NCBI RefSeq assembly: GCF_032401055.1 | Contig: NZ_CP135529.1 | Location: 4,276,501-4,340,500 of the forward strand | Reading direction: 5' to 3' | Length of the DNA stretch: 64,000 nt | DNA from: Tardiphaga sp. 709 | GTDB lineage: Bacteria > Pseudomonadota > Alphaproteobacteria > Rhizobiales > Xanthobacteraceae | Shown: piece after piece, positions 1 through 8,432 of the stretch | How the letters are laid out: each line of letters starts with the position of its first letter | How positions within the stretch are numbered: the stretch's first letter is position 1 | Program-made: the position numbers and the translations under genes | The notes under the pieces: generated by a model | What the model saw: only the letters and a program-made list of their open reading frames with translations | Database searches by the model: none | Told to the model about the DNA's origin: nothing

Positions 1-452
1 ATATCGGCATCAAGCCCGACCTGATGACTGGCATGACCTGTGATCATCGGCCCGCCGCGGGGCTGAGACATGTCGCCGACGAGGATGCCTGGCCAGCCAG
101 CATTCTTGTTGGCCTTAGCCGACAGCCGCTCCAGCAGCTCGACCAGTTGGGGATGCGCCCAGTTGCGATTGCGCGACAGCCGCATCACCTGCCAGGTCGG
201 TCCGTTGATCGGCAGGGCTTCGGCGCCTGCGATGCAGCCCTTGGCGTAGAAGCCGACCACGCGCACCGGCGATTTCGTTGGCAGTACCTTGCGGCCAAAC
301 AATTCCTTGGCGCCGATGGTCGGGTCGTTCGGATTGGTTAGCGGCGGCAGCGGTTTTGGATCGACGCTGCCTATGGTTTGCGCCAACGCCAGCGACGTTG
401 AAGCAATGACGGCCGGCAGGGATATGAGGCTGAGAATCAGACGAAGGCTCAT
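1..452 (-). CDS. mepA: Penicillin-insensitive murein endopeptidase MepA (partial, 3' end outside window)
   Basis: Periplasmic peptidase of the M74/LAS metallopeptidase family, which cuts peptide cross-links in peptidoglycan. Only the first 150 residues are present; the rest runs off the left edge. The ATG at 452-450 is followed by a hydrophobic signal peptide ending near ALAQ (about residue 25). The family strings GWPGILVGDMSQPRGGPM and GHASHQVGLDAD are present, and H142 and D149 fit the zinc-binding HxxxxxxD pattern. It is transcribed away from the GGDEF-EAL gene to its right. The identity is secure from the motifs; the second half cannot be checked. Confidence 0.93.
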   Translation of the reverse strand, partial: MSLRLILSLISLPAVIASTSLALAQTIGSVDPKPLPPLTNPNDPTIGAKELFGRKVLPTKSPVRVVGFYAKGCIAGAEALPINGPTWQVMRLSRNRNWAHPQLVELLERLSAKANKNAGWPGILVGDMSQPRGGPMITGHASHQVGLDAD

Positions 453-830
453 CTTGCGACTATAGCTGAAGCTGTCGATGAGGTGAGTGACCTGCGGGAC
501 GCGTGATTTTAACGCGCGGATAACCATGTCTGACGCTGGCGCTTTTTTTTGCGTCTGGGTTTGCCAGTCCTACTGTTGCCACCAGTTCAGTCGTTTTATC
601 AGCATTTCGAGCCGCTTGCGGCTCTCACTTGGCGGGGATGATCGCGCGTGACCCGCTGCTGTCCAGACATGAGTAACCATAGGTCCACGGCTTTTGCCTG
701 TTGTGAAGGCACGGGATGTGTACAGGCGCGCAATTCTGACGGTAATCGGTTGCTATGAACGGGCATTGATACCGTTTTTTCAGACACTTCTTGCACAGAT
801 TGTCACACGCGCGTTGCGAGTGGATCATTG
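453..830. other. Intergenic region, divergent mepA / GGDEF-EAL
   Basis: About 380 bases with no credible gene. The short open frames here have no family-like sequence. It must hold the promoters of both divergent genes, but no convincing -35/-10 pair stands out. The one clear structure is a hairpin at 609-624 (GAGCCG/CGGCTC around a CTTG loop), in the leader of the GGDEF-EAL gene or upstream of it. A T8 run lies near 545. Confidence 0.5.
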
Positions 831-3065
831 ATGCCGAAGTTCCGGCCCGAAGCGAAAAAGAAAGCGAAAGCCGGACTGGCGTCTCGGATCACCCGGCCGA
901 GCCGGGCGATGGCGGCTGAGCCGAAATTGGCGCCCAAAAAGGGTCTTGTCAGCGGTCCCATCCGCGAGATCGTGCGCCAGCGTGCCCAGGCCGAGGCGGC
1001 GATCGCGGAAGCCCGCAAATCTCATGAGCGTCTGCGCGAGGCGATCGACATCCTGCCGCAAGGCATCGTGTTTCTCGATTCCGATGGGCGCTACATCCTC
1101 TGGAACAAGAAGTACGCGGAAATCTACAACCGCAGCTCGGATCAGTTCGTGCCCGGCGCGCGTTTGCAGGACACGATCCGCGTCGGTGTCGAGCGCGGCG
1201 ACTATCCTGAAGCCATCGGTCGCGAGGACGAATGGATCGCGGAACGCGTCGCCAAACTGTTCCATCCAGGTGAACGTCACGAACAGGTTCTGGCCGACGG
1301 CCGCGTCGTTCTGATCGAAGAGCGGCTCACCGAAGACGGCGGTGTCGTTGGTCTGCGCGTCGACATCACCGAGCTGAAACAGCGCGAGGCGTCGTTCCGC
1401 CTGCTGTTCGAGAGCAATCCGGTGCCGATGATCGTGTGCGCACTCGATGACGAACGCATCCTCAGCGTCAACGACGCCGCGATCGAGCATTACGGTTACA
1501 CGCGTCCGGAGTTCGAGAAGCTCACCATCCGCCAGTTGCAGGCCTTCGAGGCCGCCCCGCCATGGGTCGGCGATCATGCCAATGACGAGCAGGCCGCGCG
1601 GACCTGGAAACACGTCAAGGCCGACGGCTCGCTGATTGATCTGGCGATCTATTCGCGGCACCTCGTCTACAACGAGGAGCCAGCCGTGATGCTGGCGCTG
1701 ATGGATATCACGGAGCGCAAGCGTGCCGAGATGCGGCTGGCTTTCATGTCGCATCATGATGGCCTCACCGGCCTGCCAAATCGCAACCTGCTGCGTCAGC
1801 GTCTCGACGAGGTCCTCGCACATACGCGGCGCACCGGCGAGAAGGTCGCGGTGCTGTTTCTCGGCCTCGACAACTTCAAGGGCGTCAACGACACGCTCGG
1901 CCATGGTATCGGCGACAAGCTGTTGCGCGGCGTGGCGCGGCGGCTGCGGTCGTCGTTGCGTGAGGAAGATGCGCTGGCGCGGCTGAACTCCGACGAATTC
2001 GCCATTATCCAGACCGGCATCAATCGTCCCGAGGATGTGGTGCTGCTGGCGCGGCGGCTGCTCGACGCCGTCGGTGAAACCTATCTGCTCGACGGTCATT
2101 CGGTGGTCATCGGCGCCAGCATCGGCATCGCGATGGCGCCGAGCGACGGCGACGAATCCGAGCGGTTGCTCAAGAACGCCGACATGGCGTTGTCGCGCGC
2201 CAAGAACGACTCGCGCGGCACCTTCAGCTTCTTCGAGTCCGGCATGGACGCTCGCGCGCAAGCGCGGCGCAAGATCGAAATCGATCTGCGTGCTGCGATT
2301 CAGGACGATCAATTGCGGCCATTCTACCAGCCGCTGATCGATCTTAAGACCGGCCGCATCACCGGCTGCGAGGCGCTGGTGCGCTGGCCGCATGCGGAGC
2401 GCGGCATGATTTCGCCGGCGGATTTCATCCCGGTCGCAGAAGATACCGGCCTGATCAATGCGCTCGGCACGCAGATACTGCGCCGTGCCTGCAACGAGGC
2501 TGCGCGCTGGCCCGATGAAGTGCGCGTCGCAGTCAATCTGTCGCCGCTGCAGTTCCGCGTCGGCAATCTGCTCTCGGTGGTGATGGATGCGCTGAAGCAT
2601 TCCGGATTGCCGCCACGGCGGCTTGAACTGGAGATCACCGAGACGCTGCTGCTGGAAAAGAGCAATCAGGTACTGGCGACCCTGCACGCGTTGCGCGCGC
2701 TCGGCGTTCGCATATCCATGGATGATTTCGGCACCGGCTATTCGTCGCTGAGCTATCTCAGAAGCTTTCCGTTCGACAAGATCAAGATCGACCAGTCCTT
2801 CGTGCGCGATCTCGGCTCCAATCGTGATGCGCAGGCGATTGTGCGCTCGATCATCAGCCTCGGCATGGGCCTCGGTGTCACCATCACGGCGGAAGGCGTC
2901 GAGACCGAATCCGAACTCGCCTGCCTGCGCAGCGAAGGCTGCCATGAAGGGCAGGGCTTCCTCTTCAGCCGCGCGCGACCGAACGAGGAGATCATCGAGC
3001 TGCTGCGCGCTCAGGCCATTGCTGCGCCGGACGCGGAACTGTCCGTCCGCGCGCAGGTCGCATAA
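831..3065 (+). CDS. PAS-PAS-GGDEF-EAL protein, probable c-di-GMP phosphodiesterase
   Basis: Cytoplasmic c-di-GMP signalling protein of 744 residues. The order is: basic N-terminus (1-45), short helix, PAS1 (about 65-180), PAS2 (about 185-300), GGDEF (about 305-470), EAL (about 485-735). No membrane segment is visible. The cyclase signature reads LNSDEF instead of GGDEF, so synthase activity is probably lost, but the upstream inhibitory-site motif RxxD (REED) is kept. The EAL domain looks intact: EALVRW, NLSPLQFR, EITETLL, MDDFGTGYSS, KIDQSFV, AEGVETE and QGFLFSR. A phosphodiesterase regulated by its PAS and GGDEF domains is the best reading. ATG 831 is preferred over the TTG one codon upstream. 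A long open frame on the opposite strand is a composition shadow. Confidence 0.93.
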   Translation: MPKFRPEAKKKAKAGLASRITRPSRAMAAEPKLAPKKGLVSGPIREIVRQRAQAEAAIAEARKSHERLREAIDILPQGIVFLDSDGRYILWNKKYAEIYNRSSDQFVPGARLQDTIRVGVERGDYPEAIGREDEWIAERVAKLFHPGERHEQVLADGRVVLIEERLTEDGGVVGLRVDITELKQREASFRLLFESNPVPMIVCALDDERILSVNDAAIEHYGYTRPEFEKLTIRQLQAFEAAPPWVGDHANDEQAARTWKHVKADGSLIDLAIYSRHLVYNEEPAVMLALMDITERKRAEMRLAFMSHHDGLTGLPNRNLLRQRLDEVLAHTRRTGEKVAVLFLGLDNFKGVNDTLGHGIGDKLLRGVARRLRSSLREEDALARLNSDEFAIIQTGINRPEDVVLLARRLLDAVGETYLLDGHSVVIGASIGIAMAPSDGDESERLLKNADMALSRAKNDSRGTFSFFESGMDARAQARRKIEIDLRAAIQDDQLRPFYQPLIDLKTGRITGCEALVRWPHAERGMISPADFIPVAEDTGLINALGTQILRRACNEAARWPDEVRVAVNLSPLQFRVGNLLSVVMDALKHSGLPPRRLELEITETLLLEKSNQVLATLHALRALGVRISMDDFGTGYSSLSYLRSFPFDKIKIDQSFVRDLGSNRDAQAIVRSIISLGMGLGVTITAEGVETESELACLRSEGCHEGQGFLFSRARPNEEIIELLRAQAIAAPDAELSVRAQVA

Positions 3066-3120
3066 GGCACGCGCCGGTCTCCGCTTCGGCGAGGGTGCGG
3101 ACAACCCTTCATCCCGTTTC

Positions 3121-3306
3121 CCATTGCGAGAATGGAGCGCCGGGAGGCGCCAGGGGTTTGCGAGACCCCTTGAGGCTGGCCTTGCGAGGGCCGGCCCGCA
3201 CGTCAGCACCGGCGGGATTGCGAATCCCGCAGGAGAGACGCACGCGTTACGACATCGGTGGGGGTGCGAAGCCCGCCGAGCGAACGCTGCGCCTCCCGGC
3301 GCTCCA
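3121..3306. repeat. Array of five TGCGA-loop hairpins bounded by an 18-bp inverted repeat
   Basis: Five short hairpins follow one another, each with TGCGA in or across the loop: 3121-3135 (CCATT/AATGG), 3153-3169 (GGGGT/ACCCC), 3178-3192 (GGCC/GGCC), 3212-3230 (GCGGGATT/AATCCCGC) and about 3258-3276 (GGTGGG/CCCGCC with one G-T pair). Perfect 18-bp arms at 3133-3150 and 3289-3306 pair with each other; each arm can also fold on itself. The + strand frame through it encodes a string (APAGLRIPQERRTRYD) that I remember seeing in many small hypothetical proteins of Bradyrhizobium-like genomes, which suggests a dispersed non-coding element. It lies 3' of the GGDEF-EAL gene. Confidence 0.8.
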
Positions 3307-3399
3307 CCAGCAACTGCCCGGATGACCGGGGCCGCCGCTGCAGTCTGATCGATGCTGTGTGTCATGAGCACGCAGCAATCGATCAGGCTTCAGCGACAG

Positions 3400-3417
3400 T
3401 AATCCAATATAGGATTA
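3400..3417. promoter_or_regulatory. Spaced palindrome TAATCC-N6-GGATTA
   Basis: A perfect 6-bp inverted repeat in an otherwise featureless stretch (3307-3539) between the hairpin array and the 3' end of the siderophore-interacting protein gene. It could be a protein-binding site or a weak hairpin; there is no T-run. Nothing else is visible in this stretch. Confidence 0.25.
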
Positions 3418-3539
3418 AAGTCAATGGATAGTTTGAAGCTCTGCAGGGAGCGATCCAGGCAACGGGCTCATTCGGCCACCAAACGTCGGCTCTCCGCCCA
3501 GAGGCAAATATCGGCGACGTCCGCGTGCGATGGCGACAC

Positions 3540-4262
3540 TCAGTCGAGGCCCACCCTGCCGGGTGCCCAATAGGCCTTGGTCGTGATGCGTGGAGTTGTG
3601 ACATCCAGCTGTTTGAGGCTCTGTCGCAGCCGTTGCACGGTCGCGGCCTTTCCGGCGAACACGAACGATGCCCCGGCAGCCACGAGCGATGGAAGGGCTG
3701 CCGCCATCTGCTCGACATGCGCATCGTCCGTACGTTTCTCGAACAGAGCGACGCCCGAAAGATCAAGATGCTTCAGCACGTGCTTGCCGGCTTCTGTGTC
3801 GTCGAGTTCGAAATGAAGCGCGGCGGATCGGGTGGGATACCGACCGGATAGCGCATAGCCGAGGCCGATCGATGTTTCGTCGCCAAACACAGCGAGCGGT
3901 CCCGATGCAGGATGCGGGTCGATCGAACTCCGCGGGCCAAAGACGTCGCATTCGTGGCCGGGCTTGACGTCCCGAGCCCAGGCGCTCCCGGGACCTTCGC
4001 CGTGTACGTAACAAAGAATGCGGGTCCGTCCGGTCAACGCGTCCCATTCGATCGGCGTATAGGTCCGTGTGACGAATGGGGCGGCCATCGCGATCTGCAC
4101 CTTCTGGCCAGGCGCCCAGGACACGCCTTGAAGCGCTGGACCTTCAAGTGTGATCAGGTGAAACCGTTCGGCGATCGGTCTGCATGCGGAGATGGTCGCG
4201 CGTCGCATGAGCATACGGCGCAGCACACCATCGAGACGTCCCTTAACGCTCTCCGCCGGCAT
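3540..4262 (-). CDS. Siderophore-interacting protein (FAD/NAD(P)H ferric-siderophore reductase family)
   Basis: A 240-residue protein of the ViuB/SIP flavoreductase family, which reduces ferric siderophores in the cytoplasm to release iron. An N-terminal FAD barrel carries TRTYTPIEWD (the R-x-Y-T/S flavin motif, about residues 65-75), then GDETSIGLGYAL at the start of the NAD(P)H domain (about 128), and the typical C-terminal string KAYWAPGRVGLD. Its ATG (4262-4260) overlaps the TGA of the upstream methyltransferase as ATGA, so the two are translationally coupled. The actual substrate is unknown; no siderophore receptor or biosynthesis gene lies nearby. Confidence 0.85.
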   Translation of the reverse strand: MPAESVKGRLDGVLRRMLMRRATISACRPIAERFHLITLEGPALQGVSWAPGQKVQIAMAAPFVTRTYTPIEWDALTGRTRILCYVHGEGPGSAWARDVKPGHECDVFGPRSSIDPHPASGPLAVFGDETSIGLGYALSGRYPTRSAALHFELDDTEAGKHVLKHLDLSGVALFEKRTDDAHVEQMAAALPSLVAAGASFVFAGKAATVQRLRQSLKQLDVTTPRITTKAYWAPGRVGLD

Positions 4263-4957
4263 CAGGCGACCCGCACGGTGAATTCGTTGCCGCGACCTTC
4301 GTCGACGGCAAGCGGCTGGGACAGATAGCCGTTGGCGGAATTGCGGACGTAGTCGAGATAATCCTGCGCGAACGCATTCTCCCCGAGGATCGCGGCTCCG
4401 GACGCCAAGCGCGGCTCGATCAGCTTGAGCACCGGCAGGTAAAGCGAGAATGCGCCGTCGATCAGCAGGACATCCACCTCGCCGCCGACCTCTTTGAGCG
4501 TCTCCAGCGCATCGCCTTCGCGGATCTCCGCCAGATCGGCGAGGCCCGCCGCGTCAAGGTTGGCCCGCGCCCTTGCCACCTTCGTGGGCTCAAGCTCGGA
4601 GCCGATCAGCTTTCCGCCGCCGTTGTCGCGAAGTGCAGCCGCGAGGTAGATCGTCGAGATCCCCATCGACGTACCGAACTCGACGATCCGGGTCGCCCGC
4701 CGGGCGCGAGCGATGGCGTAGAGGAAGCGGCCATAGGCAGATGAAATGGCCAGGAAATGATCGGCGTGACCGCGATACGTCGTTCGGTAGTCCGCCCGTT
4801 CCTCAGCAATCAGCTTGCCGACCGCATCTTCCACCGTCTCGCCCGATGCCTCGAACCGCGCCATCATCCTGGCCATGAAGTCGCAATCCGTCGCATCGGC
4901 GTCGGCATGGAGTTGGTCGAGGGTTTCTGAAACCCGCACGCTGTCCAGTGAAGTCAT
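4262..4957 (-). CDS. SAM-dependent O-methyltransferase (class I, family 3-like)
   Basis: A 231-residue cytosolic methyltransferase. Motif I is VEFGTSMGISTIYLA (about residues 90-105), followed by the acidic SAM-ribose position (GSELEP) and the DVLLIDGAF strand typical of caffeoyl-CoA/catechol-type O-methyltransferases. It is the first gene of a two-gene unit with the siderophore-interacting reductase, joined by an ATGA overlap, and is divergent from an AraC regulator 123-140 bp away. The acceptor is unknown; a catechol-type iron ligand would fit the neighbour, but that is inference. Confidence 0.85.
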   Translation of the reverse strand: MTSLDSVRVSETLDQLHADADATDCDFMARMMARFEASGETVEDAVGKLIAEERADYRTTYRGHADHFLAISSAYGRFLYAIARARRATRIVEFGTSMGISTIYLAAALRDNGGGKLIGSELEPTKVARARANLDAAGLADLAEIREGDALETLKEVGGEVDVLLIDGAFSLYLPVLKLIEPRLASGAAILGENAFAQDYLDYVRNSANGYLSQPLAVDEGRGNEFTVRVA

Positions 4958-5080
4958 GAGTGCCTCTTTCGGTGGTCGTCGCGGCCGGGTCGGCCTCGAC
5001 CGGTCCGTGCGGGATAGAGCGCGGCGGCTCTGGCGTCATTACCAAGTCTGGACAAGTTCTTATCCATTCGCGCCAAACGC

Positions 5081-5920
5081 ATGCTAGGTCGAACCATGCC
5101 CATTCTCACAGACAGCTCCGTTGCGTCCGACTGGATCGAGCCCGACGACGTTGCGCGCCCGGTGGTCACCTATGGCGTGGCGTCGAACAAGGTCGGCACG
5201 ATCGAGCTCGACATGCACTGCCATGCCAAGGGTCAGATCATGCTCGTGCAGCGCGGTGCACTGAGCTGCCGGGTCGAAGGCGGATTGTGGATCGTACCTC
5301 CGCGCAGCGCGGTCTGGATACCAAGTGGCGCGCTCCACGCCATCAAGGCGACGGGCTCGCTCGAAGGCTACAGCGCGTTCGTCGCGGCCGACATCGACTC
5401 GCGCCTGCCGCAACGCTGCTGCTCGGTTTCCGTGACGCCGCTGCTGCGCGAATTGCTGTTCCGTGCCGCCAGCCTGCCGCTGTTCTACGACGAGGACGGT
5501 GCGAATTCACGGTTGATGGCGGTGCTGCTCGACGAGCTCGCGGCTGCCACGGTCGAAGACTTGCATCTGCCGATGCCGGCCGACCCGCGGCTGCGCGCCT
5601 TGGTTGACCTGATGATGGCCGCTCCGGCGGAGCGCAGCTCGCTCGAGGGCTGGGCGAGGCGAGCGGGCCTGAGCGAGCGGACGCTTGTGCGGCTGATCGG
5701 CCGCGAGACGGGAATGAGCTTCGGACGTTGGCGCCAGCAACTTGGCGTCATGTTGGCTGTACAATGGCTGGCCGGCGGCGCTTCGATTCAACAGGTGGCT
5801 GCCGACCTCGGCTATGAGAGCGTACCGAGCTTCGTGACGATGTTCCGCAAGACGCTCGGCACCTCACCGGGCAGGTACATGGCGGAGCGATATTCCGGCC
5901 GAGGTGCGACAGCGAGATAA
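5081..5920 (+). CDS. AraC family transcriptional regulator with N-terminal cupin
   Basis: A 279-residue regulator. The N-terminal half (about 30-130) is a cupin-like sensor (HCHAKGQIMLV, then WIPSGALHAI). The C-terminal half (about 180-275) is a double helix-turn-helix AraC domain (LSERTLVRLIGRE; VAADLGYESVPSFVTMFRK; GTSPGRYM). Start choice is uncertain: ATG 5081 or ATG 5096 (MPILTD), neither with a strong ribosome site. It lies divergently from the methyltransferase/reductase pair, so it most likely controls that pair from the shared gap. The ligand is unknown. Confidence 0.88.
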   Translation: MLGRTMPILTDSSVASDWIEPDDVARPVVTYGVASNKVGTIELDMHCHAKGQIMLVQRGALSCRVEGGLWIVPPRSAVWIPSGALHAIKATGSLEGYSAFVAADIDSRLPQRCCSVSVTPLLRELLFRAASLPLFYDEDGANSRLMAVLLDELAAATVEDLHLPMPADPRLRALVDLMMAAPAERSSLEGWARRAGLSERTLVRLIGRETGMSFGRWRQQLGVMLAVQWLAGGASIQQVAADLGYESVPSFVTMFRKTLGTSPGRYMAERYSGRGATAR

Positions 5921-5989
5921 TCAAGAGAAGGTTCCGCGCCGGCACGCTGATATTGCCTCGTCTGTGCCCCTCTGCACGCGGAAGATTCC

Positions 5990-6988
5990 CTAGTTGGAAA
6001 TCTTCGCTTTCGAGCGCTTCACGATGTTTTCCATCCGCGCAGAATCCTTGGCGATAGCCGCTCCGAACTGATCGGGCTTGTCCGCGATCACGGTCAAACC
6101 AAGGCCTTCCAGGCGAGCCGAAACGGTTGAATCTCGCAAAGCCTCCACGATCGATGTGTTGAGCTTCTCGATCACGTCCTTGGGGGTCGCCGATGGAGCG
6201 ACAAAACCGTACCAGTTGCCTGCGAGGAGATCGGGATAGCCTGCCTGCGGTGACGTCGGCACATTGGGCAACTGCTTGCTTGGTTCAGCGGCGGTCACGA
6301 CGATGGGCTTCAATGCTCCGCTTTGCACCTGCTGGACCGTATTCGACAGGTTGTCGCACATCATGGATACCTGACCACCGATGACGTCCTGAAGTGCCGG
6401 AGCCGCGCCCTGATACGGGATGTGGACGGCATCGATGCCTTCGAGCACCTTCAGTGTCTCGCCGCACAGATGGCTCGTGCTGCCGATACCTGCTGACGCA
6501 AATGTCAGCTTGCCCGGCTCGGCCTTGGCCAGCGCCACCAGTTCCTTCAGCGAGTTCGCCTTGACCGACGGATTGACGACCAGGATGTTCGGCGTCGAGG
6601 CGCCATTGGTGATGGGCGCGAAATCCTTTTCGGAATTATAGGCGGGCTTTTCATAGATCCACGGATTGATCGCCATCATGCCGGTTGTCGCGAGCAGAAT
6701 CGTATAGCCATCCGCTGGCGAAGCGGCGACGCGAGCCGCCCCGATCGAGCCGTTGGCGCCGCCGCGGTTCTCGATGATCACGGTGACGCCGAGCGACTTC
6801 GACATCAGCGGAGCCACCAGTCGTGGAATCGCGTCCGCCGTGCTTCCAGCCGGATAAGGGACCACGATTGTGATCATTTTTTCCGGAAAGCCGGCCGCTG
6901 CCGCGCCGGGCACGCCCAAGGCGACAGGCGCTACCAGCGCCGCCAAAAGAAACGTCGTCCACTTCATCCGTAAATCCTTGCTTGGCAT
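5990..6988 (-). CDS. Tripartite tricarboxylate transporter substrate-binding protein (Bug/TctC family)
   Basis: Periplasmic receptor of about 332 residues. The signal peptide (WTTFLLAALVAPVALG to AAAA) is followed by FPEKMITIVVPYPAGSTAD, the family's N-terminal ligand-binding strand; later come ENRGGANGSIGA, HIPYQGAAPALQD and the usual C-terminal region. Bug proteins bind carboxylates or aromatic acids for TctAB-type transporters. No tctA or tctB lies nearby, as for most Bug genes. Two starts have good ribosome sites: ATG 6988 (AGGAG) and ATG 6967 (AAGGA); the longer is given. It is the last gene of a three-gene unit with a flavin monooxygenase and a cupin, so it may capture their substrate. 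Confidence 0.88.
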   Translation of the reverse strand: MPSKDLRMKWTTFLLAALVAPVALGVPGAAAAGFPEKMITIVVPYPAGSTADAIPRLVAPLMSKSLGVTVIIENRGGANGSIGAARVAASPADGYTILLATTGMMAINPWIYEKPAYNSEKDFAPITNGASTPNILVVNPSVKANSLKELVALAKAEPGKLTFASAGIGSTSHLCGETLKVLEGIDAVHIPYQGAAPALQDVIGGQVSMMCDNLSNTVQQVQSGALKPIVVTAAEPSKQLPNVPTSPQAGYPDLLAGNWYGFVAPSATPKDVIEKLNTSIVEALRDSTVSARLEGLGLTVIADKPDQFGAAIAKDSARMENIVKRSKAKISN

Positions 6989-7121
6989 TCTGAAACTCCT
7001 GCATGACATCTTGGGAACCATGGTGTTGGCTCCTCCAGGCTTACTGGCGCTTCCACTGCCGCGGTTCTTATCCAGCCGAGTGACCGGTTGCCGTCGACAT
7101 CGTCTCAGAGAGAGTTGCTGA

Positions 7122-8345
7122 TCACCCCGGGCGGTGCTCAGCCACATGCAACGCACCGGCCCGCTCAAGCGAGTCGAGCATCGCGATCCGGCGCAATAGC
7201 GCTCGTGCCTTTTCCGGATCGGCGGCTGCTGCGCGAATGTCGTCGCGGAAACGCGCGCGATCGGCTTCGTCTTTCGCTTCGAGGTTTTTCTTGTTGCGGA
7301 TGGTGTCGCCCTGAATAGCCTGCATCGTGACCGTGCGGCGCTGCAGATCGTAATCGGCGAGAATGCGCTCATCGGCCGTACCATTGATGACCGGACCCAG
7401 CTTCGCGGTCAGGTTCAAGGCATCATGAATGCCGCCATTCATGCCCATGCCGCCGAGGGGATTGTTGATATGAGCGGCGTCACCGGCCAGAAACGTGCGG
7501 CCTTTCTGGAAATTCGCGGCGACGCGCTGGTGCACACGATAGAGCGTCGTATGGAGGATGGGGGCGTCCAGCTCTGCGGGAACGATCCGCCGGATCGACT
7601 CCGTCACATAGGCTTCGGACAGTGCTTCCTCATCGGATGTTTCCGCGGCCACCGGCATCATTACGCGCCATGCGCCGAGGATACGCAGAAGGAAGTACCA
7701 GCGTTCGGGATCGGCGACATAGCTGACCGACGAGACGCCCGGGCGAAGCGCGGTGAAATCGACCGGTGTCGTCATCACGAGGAAGCGCTCGGGCCAGGTG
7801 AAACCCTCGAATTCCATGTCCTGGCTGCGGCGAACGATGCTGTTCGCGCCATCGGCGCCGATCAGCCAGGCGCATTCATGTGTCGTGTCGTGGCCGTTGG
7901 CCGTGACCACCACCTTGACGGCATCGCTGGTCTGCTCGACCGATTTGACCTCGCTGCCGAAGGCGATCGAGAACAATGGATTGCCGGACAGGGCGTCCAG
8001 AATGATGCGCGTGAGCTTGAACTGTTCGGCCTGCAGGCGGAACGGATGCCGCACCAGATCGGAAATCGCCGCGAAATCGAATGTGCCGAGCACACCGTCC
8101 TCGGACGAGCTGTACTGCACCGTCGGCGCTTTCAGTCCCTGTGCAATCAACGTGCTGGCGAAACCGAGATCGTCGAGCATGTCCAGTGTGGGCGGATGGA
8201 ATGTCGATGCGCGCGACTCGCTGCTCAGCGCGTCGTTCTTCTCGAGCACCAGAACCGGAATGTTCTGTCGCACCAGATCTGCGGCAGCCACCATGCCGAC
8301 CGGCCCTGCACCAGCGATGATGACGGGAAGCTTCGCATTACTCAT
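7122..8345 (-). CDS. FAD-dependent aromatic-ring monooxygenase (PHBH fold)
   Basis: A 407-residue class A flavoprotein hydroxylase. The FAD dinucleotide motif GAGPVGMVAAADL is near residue 11, the DG motif is GADGANSIVRR (about 160), and the GD motif GRTFLAGDAAHINNPLGGMG is near 280. Such enzymes hydroxylate phenolic or N-heteroaromatic acids with NAD(P)H and O2. ATG 8345 follows GAGGT. It sits 87 bp after the cupin gene and 133 bp before the Bug receptor. The substrate cannot be read from sequence; the neighbours suggest a small catabolic operon, induced through the divergent LysR protein. Confidence 0.85.
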   Translation of the reverse strand: MSNAKLPVIIAGAGPVGMVAAADLVRQNIPVLVLEKNDALSSESRASTFHPPTLDMLDDLGFASTLIAQGLKAPTVQYSSSEDGVLGTFDFAAISDLVRHPFRLQAEQFKLTRIILDALSGNPLFSIAFGSEVKSVEQTSDAVKVVVTANGHDTTHECAWLIGADGANSIVRRSQDMEFEGFTWPERFLVMTTPVDFTALRPGVSSVSYVADPERWYFLLRILGAWRVMMPVAAETSDEEALSEAYVTESIRRIVPAELDAPILHTTLYRVHQRVAANFQKGRTFLAGDAAHINNPLGGMGMNGGIHDALNLTAKLGPVINGTADERILADYDLQRRTVTMQAIQGDTIRNKKNLEAKDEADRARFRDDIRAAAADPEKARALLRRIAMLDSLERAGALHVAEHRPG

Positions 8346-8432
8346 TCTATCAAGACCTCTTGCGGGGATTTCAGGGAGCATCGGCGCTGATCGGCTGCCC
8401 CCGAAAGGGGCTGCCGTCATCGTCTCTCGCTC

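Noticed and set aside
3095-3325. 76-codon frame that could be annotated as a hypothetical protein
   Set aside because: It is the translation of the hairpin array; base-pairing explains the sequence better than coding.
825-3371. Very long open frame on the minus strand opposite the GGDEF-EAL gene
   Set aside because: High-GC shadow: the sense gene has clear PAS, GGDEF and EAL motifs, while the antisense translation is low in family-like patterns.
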